Positions 10,201 through 15,110 of a stretch of DNA of 62,917 nucleotides are shown in pieces. Source of the DNA: Prevotellaceae bacterium UBA4372 (GTDB taxonomy: Bacteria; Bacteroidota; Bacteroidia; Bacteroidales; Bacteroidaceae); contig DGSC01000052.1 of NCBI GenBank assembly GCA_002391275.1, positions 1 through 62,917 on the forward strand. Reading direction: 5' to 3'. Made by a program: the position numbers and the translations under genes. Every line of letters begins with the position of its first letter. Within the stretch, counting starts at the first letter, position 1. The notes beneath the pieces are model-generated. The model saw only the letters and a program-made list of their open reading frames with translations. It did no database searches and was not told the DNA's origin.

Positions 10201-11018
10201 TAGCTGTCGTCGGCGCTGACGTTGATGTTACTATTGCCATAGCCTGTAAGGTGTTGCACGTCGTCTGGGTTGTTGCCTATGCGTCGGTGGGCATCGTCGT
10301 CGGCATTGATCTGTTGCATCCTGGCTGCTGCCGTGGCTGCTTCTCCACGGAACTTTTCGACGATGGTAGCCCAGGGTGTAGAGTCCTCGTAGGGCATCGT
10401 GCGCAGTAGCACGGTCTGCAAGGCAGGCATAATGTCTGTGGTGTCTTCGACCTCAACCTTTTTGAAATCGGCCAACGTGGTGGACTTGTCTCCGTAACAG
10501 GCTTTCATTATGGAGTCTGCGACATCGAAATGTCGGCCTATAGCCTCGGCATTGCGTGCGTAAAGGATATAGCTCTCAATGTGTATGCGGCGCTGCAACG
10601 AGTCCATCAGCTCTTTCTCTTGTGCCGAGAGGGCGCTCTCTGAAGCGAGATAACGCAGGCGCAAGCGCTTCCATGCACGGTAGTCTTCGGTGCCTGTGCG
10701 TGTTATGTTTTCGCCTTCGGCATTGCCGAGGAAGTTCCATCCCGGCGTCTGGCTGAGATATGGCTTGAGGAAGGGGTGGGTGGTGTCAAAGCCTCCGTCT
10801 ATTACGGCTACGGTTGTCTGCTGCTGTGCTGAGAGGGGGAGGGGGAAGAGGAGGAGTTGCGACACAGTCGCAACAAACAGGACAAAGTAAGAGGAAAGGA
10901 GGGAGGGGAATCTCAAGGAGGAAAGGGGGAGTCTCAAGGAAAAGAGGGGGAGTCTCATGGAAGAAAGGGGAAATCTCATGGAAAAGAGGGAGGAGATGGT
11001 GTATCTCATGGGTAACAA
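7296..11018 (-). CDS. Secreted double serine protease: subtilisin (S8) + DPP-IV-like (S9) fusion
   Basis: Protein of 1240 residues with two complete protease domains. S8 domain: Asp74 (AVIDGGFD), His274 (YHGTMVMG) and Ser434 (GTSLAAPQVAG), with a roughly 160-residue insertion between Asp and His. S9 domain: beta-propeller-like middle part, then Ser1093 (GHSGGAF), Asp1174 (DVDNNVHP) and His1206 (DHGVGD). N-terminal signal region is abnormal: four imperfect 7-residue repeats of the form (M/L)R(F/L)PLSS precede the hydrophobic core and SAQQQ cleavage region. Residues 470-525 are a Ser/Pro-rich low-complexity stretch in the S8 domain just before GLINIQKAL. Both regions contain VATVSQ, encoded by a 19-bp palindrome. 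Probably periplasmic or surface, feeding peptides to the SusCD pair downstream. The signal start might be internal (Met14 or Met21). Confidence 0.92.
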   Translation of the reverse strand: MLPMRYTISSLFSMRFPLSSMRLPLFSLRLPLSSLRFPSLLSSYFVLFVATVSQLLLFPLPLSAQQQTTVAVIDGGFDTTHPFLKPYLSQTPGWNFLGNAEGENITRTGTEDYRAWKRLRLRYLASESALSAQEKELMDSLQRRIHIESYILYARNAEAIGRHFDVADSIMKACYGDKSTTLADFKKVEVEDTTDIMPALQTVLLRTMPYEDSTPWATIVEKFRGEAATAAARMQQINADDDAHRRIGNNPDDVQHLTGYGNSNINVSADDSYHGTMVMGLVAQVAQQCKADIKIIPIRAIPDGDEYDRDVAAALKYAIDHGARVINMSFGKTFSPYRHVVDSLLDVAARRDILLVKASGNNSANSDSIIYYPSPIALDGHRRDNIIVVGAAGTDGTIMRLSNYGPKTVDVIAPGEDIKSTAPGNEWSTNQGTSLAAPQVAGLAAAIRSLYPHLSAPQVRNIIMQSASPAPTAAPSPSPSVSPSLSPSVPSSLSSVPASHPSSVPASLPSSVPYVATVSQPLPPTAAGLINIQKALDLAAKTRPFNTDTLSRHILNSYVDVTWLDEEDRQFFFKKKQRKADGTVEPIYLLGNTRTRSIQPVDSVMHAPEKPSSYRQSSEPYWKRFSADSLYYIYAYDDDLYLAHKEPSTSDSQSMSPAPLRLTSDGEHFNSYAVGGNTMRGTKGYSSAEGKWIGDTHRFIVLREDKRDVPTLTYVDNLAQPRPRAVTMKYSMPGDTAVSHFAAYIIDADKGTVEQLNIEAYPDQIIETPRFRGITTSGRYAYLLRKSRAQDQVDLLRIDAADNSVRTIIHEECKPHLNEQLFNYHVLNNGEDILWWAERGDRGQWFHYDGNGKLKHTITPADMVAAEIEHIDTLAHTLIYKGYGYESEASNPCYAYYYRVGFNGKGLTLLTPGNGNHSIELSPTGRYLVDHYSRVDFAGQYNLRDLKGKLICELATADVSALTAKGWRTPQQMQITAADGQTPLYGIVYTPYNMRSTDKLPIISNPYPGPHTDLLPLDFSLDDDGNQALADEGFVVISFSYRGCNPWRGRKYYTYGYGNLRDYALDDDYAAIRQVATRIPQADTTRVGIYGHSGGAFLSTTALLSRPEFYKVAVAASGNHDNNIYLKWWGETFHGIHQVTDSLGHTHWDAHIPTNMELAGNLKGHLLLIHGDVDNNVHPASTMRMAQALIRAGKHFDMLMLPGVDHGVGDQYYQTTVRAYFREHLLGKPTPVELMQELGN
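9458..9476. repeat. Palindromic element copy 1, inside the protease gene
   Basis: GTTGCGACACAGTCGCAAC: 8-bp arms around a 3-base centre. On the minus strand it encodes VATVSQ (residues 515-520 of the double protease). It is followed on the plus strand by about 115 bases almost free of pyrimidines, which encode the Ser/Pro-rich insertion. Copies 2 and 3 are at 10856 and 14891. Confidence 0.9.
9480..9596. repeat. Purine-rich imperfect repeat tract next to palindrome copy 1
   Basis: Tract of GGAACGGAGG-like and GGGAAGC-like units on the plus strand. On the coding strand it reads CT/CC-rich and gives the low-complexity run of Ser, Pro, Val and Leu (PSSVPASLPSSV and related units) in the S8 domain. 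Confidence 0.8.
10856..10874. repeat. Palindromic element copy 2, inside the protease signal region
   Basis: Identical 19 bases to copy 1 (GTTGCGACACAGTCGCAAC). It lies in the same reading frame, giving VATVSQ at residues 49-54, near the signal peptide core. It is flanked by G-rich sequence on the left and a purine-rich 21-bp repeat tract on the right. Confidence 0.9.
10896..11005. repeat. 21-bp imperfect tandem repeats in the protease N-terminus
   Basis: About four to five purine-rich units on the plus strand (AATCTCAAGG / AGTCTCATGG followed by AAAGAGGGG). Each is 21 bases, so the frame is kept and the protein gains seven-residue repeats MRFPLSS, MRLPLFS, LRLPLSS and LRFPSLL. Confidence 0.85.
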
Positions 11019-11046
11019 GTATTATATTACATAAAATAAACGGGCG

Positions 11047-11054
11047 CAAAGGTA
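11047..11054 (-). promoter_or_regulatory. -7 promoter box of the protease-SusCD operon
   Basis: The minus strand reads TACCTTTG, an exact TAnnTTTG match, 29-36 bases upstream of the protease start. No other box is seen before SusC, SusD or the lipoprotein genes, so this may drive the whole 9.7-kb operon. Confidence 0.65.
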
Positions 11055-11122
11055 GTAAAAAGATTAAACATTGGAGATTAAAGAATAAAGTTTTTGCTGT
11101 TGTTCCTAACTTTTGCCTCTAC

Positions 11123-11480
11123 ACCGCTCTGATTAAATGCAAAATAAGTTCCAGCATCCCAGACACTTTTGGGATGTTCACTGACCAACCGCTCTGATTG
11201 AATGCAAAATAAGTTCCAGCATCCCAGACACTTTTGGAATGTTCACTGACCAACCGCTCTGATTGAATGCAAAATAAAGTTCCAGCAGCCCAGACACTTT
11301 TGGGATGTTCACTGACCAACCGCTCTGATTGAATGCAAAATAAAGCTCCAGCAGCCCTGACACTTTAGGAATGTTCACTGACCAACCGCTCTGGTTGAAT
11401 GCAAAATAAAGCTCCAGCAGCCCTGACACTTTAGGGATGTTCACTGACCAACCGCTCTGGTTGAATGCAGAATAAAGCCT
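11123..11480. repeat. Tandem array of five 65/66-bp units plus a partial sixth
   Basis: Units begin ACCGCTCTG at 11123, 11188, 11253, 11319, 11385 and 11451 (last one partial). The first two are 65 bases, the next three 66. Units contain GACACTTTNGGAATGTTCAC-like and GCAAAATAA blocks and differ by a few substitutions. There are no unique spacers, so it is not CRISPR. It fills the gap between the protease promoter and the 38-residue gene. Nothing else is recognised here. Confidence 0.9.
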
Positions 11481-11538
11481 TTCAGCCCCGGTGCAATAGT
11501 GATGTTAAACAGCCCAAAGTTACGATTAATCATACAAC

Positions 11539-11571
11539 AAAAGCCCCTGGCAGGTTTTGCAAGGGGCTTTA
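11539..11571 (-). terminator. Terminator of the 38-residue gene
   Basis: AAAGCCCC/GGGGCTTT stem of 8 bp (11540-11547 with 11563-11570). On the minus strand it is followed by TTGTTG after the stem's T residues; it lies 21 bases beyond the small gene's stop. Confidence 0.75.
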
Positions 11572-11591
11572 GGCTCAAGAGACGGCGGCAA

Positions 11592-11708
11592 TCAGCTGTA
11601 CCATATCGTAGCGTTGCTCGACGCCTCGTAGTAACGATCGTAGTCGTCGTTCAGGTAGTTGTCGAGTTCATACTCTTCCTGAAAGTGCATTTTCTTTTTA
11701 GGTTTCAT
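11592..11708 (-). CDS. 38-residue small acidic Tyr/Asp-rich protein
   Basis: Short gene starting at 11708: MKPKKKMHFQEEYELDNYLN and ending in SSNATIWYS. It has a basic N-terminus, then an acidic, tyrosine-rich middle (NYLNDDYDRYYE). There is no signal peptide or membrane segment and no known family is recognised. Support for a real gene comes from a full set of signals: a TATCTTTG promoter box at 11758-11765, an AGGAGGA Shine-Dalgarno 6-7 bases before the ATG (unusually strong for Bacteroidetes), and a hairpin terminator after the stop. A longer reading upstream to 11822 would start before the promoter box and is rejected. Function unknown. Confidence 0.65.
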   Translation of the reverse strand: MKPKKKMHFQEEYELDNYLNDDYDRYYEASSNATIWYS

Positions 11709-11757
11709 AGTCGAGTCCTCCTGAAAATTAAGGTTAATAGATTTGTTCTTCTGAGTA

Positions 11758-11765
11758 CAAAGATA
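11758..11765 (-). promoter_or_regulatory. -7 promoter box of the 38-residue gene
   Basis: The minus strand reads TATCTTTG (TAnnTTTG), about 50 bases upstream of the ATG at 11708. Confidence 0.55.
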
Positions 11766-11939
11766 ATGGGAATAATGAAGAAAAGCAAACATAGCATGGC
11801 CTAAGATGGTTTGTTTTAACATAAATTAGTCAAAAAACGGACATAATGAGTGTAAACATACACAGTAAACGAAGATGCTGATATGAGCCATGTGATGTAA
11901 AAATATAGGATTTTTCGCTTGTCGACCCAGGAAAAACAT

Positions 11940-11947
11940 TACTTTTG
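11940..11947 (+). promoter_or_regulatory. -7 promoter box of the porin-like gene
   Basis: TACTTTTG on the plus strand, 62 bases upstream of the start at 12010. It matches the Bacteroidetes -7 consensus. Confidence 0.6.
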
Positions 11948-12009
11948 TGGCCGCTAACCTAATCAAGCATTAAAGAAACCGCAATAAAAACCTGACTTTT
12001 TGTGTTGTA

Positions 12010-13095
12010 ATGAAGCGTTATTGTTTAGCTTGTGTTGTGCTGATGGCGTGTATCTCGTCGTTGGCTCAGGAGAAGGATCCGATGTTGCTGAGGATAGAAG
12101 CCCGCGGCGACTATGGTCGCGAGTATGTGGATGGCGAGACGGACCGTGAAGCGAGCGGGTTCAAGGGTAAGTACTTGAATGTGATTTTCAAAGGCGAATT
12201 TGCCGAGAAGTTTTCCTACGCCTACCGTCAGCGCTTGAACAAAGCAGCTTTCTCGAGTTCCTTTTTCGATGCTACCGACTGGCTGTATCTGGACTATCGC
12301 CCCATCCCCGGCATGACGCTGTCAGCTGGCAAACAGGTTGTGGGCATCGGAGGATATGAATACGACCGGGTTCCCATCGACCTTTACTTTTGTTCGGAGT
12401 ACTGGAACAATATCGCCTGTTACCAATGGGGCGTCAGCGTGGCTTACGACTTTGGTGCTGACAATCCCTTGCGGACGGCCAAACGCTCCGACCGTCTTTT
12501 GTTTCAAGTGTGTCAGAGCCCGTTCAGCGGTGCCCGGAACCCTTACACCGGCGCCAGCATAAGCGACCTGTATGCCTACAACCTCATGTGGTATGGCTCG
12601 CATGGCGTTTGGAGTACAATCTGGTCGGCCAACATGATCGAATATGGCGCCGGGCGTTTCATCGGCTATTTGTCGCTGGGCAATGAACTGCGGTTAGGAC
12701 GTCAAGCGTGGCTGCAGTTCGATTTCATGAACAGAGCCGGCCGTGGACAGCGCTGGTTTTTCGACGATTTCTCTGTCATAGGAGAGCTTAATTGGATGCC
12801 TTGCCAGCAGCTCAGGGTGTATGGCAAGGCAAGCTACGACAAGAACACGACGACGAATGGAGCAGACTTCTGCGTACATGGCGGCACAGACATGACGCGT
12901 GTAGGCTGCGGTCTTGAGCTGTGGTCCCTGAAGGACGAATGGCACGAGCGGGTGAGGCTACATGCCAACTACAGCTACTCGTGGGGCGTGAACGGCAATC
13001 CCAATGGAGCGCTGAGAGACAGAGGCCAGTGGTTCAACATAGGCCTCACGTGCCGGTTCGATGCCATCAACAGGAAAAAGGCGGCGACGGAATAG
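12010..13095 (+). CDS. Porin-like outer membrane beta-barrel protein
   Basis: Protein of 361 residues with a signal peptide (MKRYCLACVVLMACISSLAQ) and a body of alternating amphipathic strands, many ending in aromatic residues (FSYAYRQRLN, WLYLDYRPIPGMTLSAGKQVV). The last strand ends WFNIGLTCRFD. The pattern and the AGKQVVGIGGYEYD segment resemble Bacteroidetes phosphate-selective-porin-type (OprO/P-like) barrels. Substrate is not evident. It precedes the nucleoside-gate membrane protein gene by 63 bases; both could be cotranscribed, with the terminator only after the second gene. Confidence 0.75.
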   Translation: MKRYCLACVVLMACISSLAQEKDPMLLRIEARGDYGREYVDGETDREASGFKGKYLNVIFKGEFAEKFSYAYRQRLNKAAFSSSFFDATDWLYLDYRPIPGMTLSAGKQVVGIGGYEYDRVPIDLYFCSEYWNNIACYQWGVSVAYDFGADNPLRTAKRSDRLLFQVCQSPFSGARNPYTGASISDLYAYNLMWYGSHGVWSTIWSANMIEYGAGRFIGYLSLGNELRLGRQAWLQFDFMNRAGRGQRWFFDDFSVIGELNWMPCQQLRVYGKASYDKNTTTNGADFCVHGGTDMTRVGCGLELWSLKDEWHERVRLHANYSYSWGVNGNPNGALRDRGQWFNIGLTCRFDAINRKKAATE

Positions 13096-13158
13096 TGAGA
13101 GACCATCATTAACAGCTTAGAATTAAAAACTTAATCATTGAAAACGAAGATACAGAAT

Positions 13159-14301
13159 ATGAAAGCATCAATGTCTGTTCGCCGATATATCTCTGGCGTG
13201 ATATGTCTGCTCATCGTTGGAGGCCTTTTCTCATACCTTGGCTATCGCATGGGAGCAGCCGAGATGCTGAACACGGTCATGCATACGGCTTTCGACTTGC
13301 TCATCAACACTTGTTTCTATCTGATGGCCATCTGTGTGATTACGGGTGCGATAGGCAAGCTGTTTGTTGAATTTGGCGTCGTGGATTTGTTGGAGACCCT
13401 TTTGCGTCCGCTCATGCGCCCTTTGTTCAACCTCCCTGGCATGGCCTCGCTGGGCGCCGTGATGACCTTCTTGTCCGACAATCCGGCCATCATATCGCTT
13501 TCGAAGGACCATCGCTTTGCATCTCACTTCAAGAAATTTCAGTTCATTTCTCTCACTAATTTCGGCACGGCCTTCGGCATGGGTCTCATCGTCATCATAT
13601 TCATGATCAGCCAAGGCTTCTTCAAGGAACCTCTGATAGGTCTGTTCGGTGCGTTCGTAGGCAGCATCGTGTCGACGCGCCTCATGCAGTACTTCGTCGT
13701 GAAGTCATATCCCGATTATGCCACATCGCCTGCCATCGACATGACTCCCGAGGAGGCGTTGGCGATAGAACCCGAGCACGAGGAAGAGAAATCGACTTTC
13801 CTGCGTACGCTCAACTCTCTTCTCGACGGTGGCAAGGCTGGCGTAGATGTGGGTATGACCATCATTCCGGGTGTCCTTATCATCTCCACGTTGGTGATGG
13901 TGCTCACTTTCGGTCCGAGCGCCAACGGCCAGTACACTGGCGCTGCTTACGAAGGCATAGAACTCCTTCCGGCTTTGGCCAACGAGATTTCCGGTTTCTT
14001 CCGCTTTGTCTTCGGCTTCACCGACCCGCATCAGATTGCTTTCCCCATCACTGCCTTAGGCGCCGTGGGAGCGGCCTTGAGCCTGGTGCCTAACTTCGTG
14101 CAGCAGGGATGGGTCGACGGTAACGCCATTGCTGTGTTCACGGCTATCGGCATGTGTTGGAGTGGTTTCTTGAGTACGCACACAGCGATGCTGGATTCTT
14201 TAGGCTACCGCGAGCTGACGTCCAAGGCTATCCTCTCGCACACGATTGGAGGTTTGTGCGCGGCATTGGCTGCCCACTGGCTGTGTATCATCTTGCTTTA
14301 G
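13159..14301 (+). CDS. Nucleoside-recognition (Gate) domain inner membrane protein
   Basis: Polytopic inner membrane protein with about ten hydrophobic segments. It resembles the nucleoside-recognition/Gate family, which also includes spore maturation proteins SpmA/B: paired segments with conserved LRPLMRPLFNLPGMASLGAV, FLSDNPAIISLSKD and a second half with FPITALGAVGAALSLVP and MCWSGFLSTHTAMLDSLG. The transported substrate is unknown. An in-frame TTG at 13138 would add MKTKIQN, but ATG at 13159 (MKASMSV) is preferred. A strong terminator follows at 14330. Confidence 0.75.
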   Translation: MKASMSVRRYISGVICLLIVGGLFSYLGYRMGAAEMLNTVMHTAFDLLINTCFYLMAICVITGAIGKLFVEFGVVDLLETLLRPLMRPLFNLPGMASLGAVMTFLSDNPAIISLSKDHRFASHFKKFQFISLTNFGTAFGMGLIVIIFMISQGFFKEPLIGLFGAFVGSIVSTRLMQYFVVKSYPDYATSPAIDMTPEEALAIEPEHEEEKSTFLRTLNSLLDGGKAGVDVGMTIIPGVLIISTLVMVLTFGPSANGQYTGAAYEGIELLPALANEISGFFRFVFGFTDPHQIAFPITALGAVGAALSLVPNFVQQGWVDGNAIAVFTAIGMCWSGFLSTHTAMLDSLGYRELTSKAILSHTIGGLCAALAAHWLCIILL

Positions 14302-14329
14302 CCGGGGAAAATGTTCGTTCTGGGAAAAC

Positions 14330-14367
14330 AAAAAAACTCGCAGACCAATGGTTTGCGAGTTTTTTTG
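14330..14367 (+). terminator. Rho-independent terminator
   Basis: Stem AACTCGCAgACC/TGGTtTGCGAGTT followed by seven T residues, 29 bases after the nucleoside-gate gene. It has the same ACTCGCA stem as the groEL terminator. Confidence 0.9.
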
Positions 14368-14431
14368 TACCCTATAGTTTGAGCTTCACTATAGCAAAGG
14401 CCCGTTTCCACGAGTTGCATGAAATCATGCG

Positions 14432-14541
14432 CCTAAGAGAATTGGTCAACACACCTAAGAGAATTGGCCAACACACCTAAGAGAATTGGCAGATGCACCT
14501 AAGAGAATTGACAGAGGTGCCTAAGTGGGTGAATTAAGGGC
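14432..14541. repeat. 22-bp tandem repeat array
   Basis: Five units beginning CCTAAG at 14432, 14454, 14476, 14498 and 14520, each 22 bases. The core CCTAAGAGAATTGG is shared by the first four; the last unit has diverged (CCTAAGTGGGTGAATT). The array lies between the plus-strand terminator and the Feo locus; no gene is seen in 14368-14610. Confidence 0.9.
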
Positions 14542-14610
14542 GTAAGAGAAGAGGGCAAAAAAGGAAAAAAAAAGTGCCATGAAAGGAGAGATATCCCATA
14601 GCCTTCGGTC

Positions 14611-14844
14611 TTAACAGCAACAGTTGGATGCAGGATTCTGTCCACAATGAGGGCAGCTGTGCTGCGAGCCACCGCTGGCAGTGGCGCTGTGCTCCTGCTG
14701 GGGGCTTTGGGTGCAGGAGCCGGCCAGGGGGCAGCCATCGCATTGCGGGAAACGGGAGGGAGGCATGGTGAAGCGACGCCACACGCGGTAAACGGTGTAG
14801 GCGACACAGATAGCAAGGATGATGATGACGAGGAGGAGCTGCAT
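14611..14844 (-). CDS. FeoB-associated Cys-rich membrane protein
   Basis: A 77-residue protein with one N-terminal membrane segment (LLLVIIILAICVAYTVYRVW), a short basic stretch, then Cys motifs CDGCPLAGSC (about 39-48) and CPHCGQ...NCCC at the end. This architecture is the FeoB-associated Cys-rich family, encoded next to feoB in many Bacteroidetes and Firmicutes. It lies downstream of feoAB on the same strand, with a 266-base gap that contains palindrome copy 3 and a long purine-rich tract. Its job in ferrous iron uptake is not established; the Cys residues may hold metal or control the transporter. Confidence 0.85.
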   Translation of the reverse strand: MQLLLVIIILAICVAYTVYRVWRRFTMPPSRFPQCDGCPLAGSCTQSPQQEHSATASGGSQHSCPHCGQNPASNCCC

Positions 14845-14890
14845 TTCAGGAAAGAGAGAAGCGGGGGAAAGAGAGGAGGAGGGGGAGGGA

Positions 14891-14909
14891 GTTGCGACAA
14901 AGTCGCAAC
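14891..14909. repeat. Palindromic element copy 3, between feoAB and its Cys-rich partner
   Basis: GTTGCGACAAAGTCGCAAC, one base different from copies 1 and 2. As in those copies it is preceded on the plus strand by a G-rich run and followed by A-x-x-C-x-G-A/G-A-C and then a purine-rich tract. Here it is intergenic, within the probable feo transcript. Confidence 0.9.
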
Positions 14910-14914
14910 ATGCA

Positions 14915-15110
14915 GAACAGAGAGAGAGGAAGGAACGAAAGGAAGGACGGGGGAACTAAAGGGGAAGAAACGAGGGGAAACTAAAGAAGAATACGAGGAT
15001 GGACAAGGGAGGAGACATGGGGAACTAAAGGAGGAAACGGGGAAAACTAAAGGAGAACACGAAGGGAACTAAAATAGGAATTGAAGGGAAAAGGAAAAAT
15101 TGAGGGAAAG
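14915..15110. repeat. Purine-rich repeat tract between feoAB and its Cys-rich partner
   Basis: About 195 bases of imperfect units such as GGGGAACTAAAGG and AGGAAACGGGG, almost free of C and T on the plus strand. No gene is supported here; open readings in this tract are low-complexity artefacts. Confidence 0.75.

Noticed and set aside
11119..11444. Repeat proteins of 66-88 residues read from the 65/66-bp array on the minus strand
   Set aside because: The 65-base units break the frame, no promoter or ribosome site precedes them, and the sequence variation is not codon-like.
11123..11480. CRISPR array
   Set aside because: Units are directly joined with no unique spacers, are too long, and no cas genes are nearby.
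14499..15072. Several low-complexity readings of 80-141 residues on both strands around the feoAB partner
   Set aside because: They come from the purine-rich tract and the shadow of the Cys-rich partner gene; composition is extreme and no domain fits.
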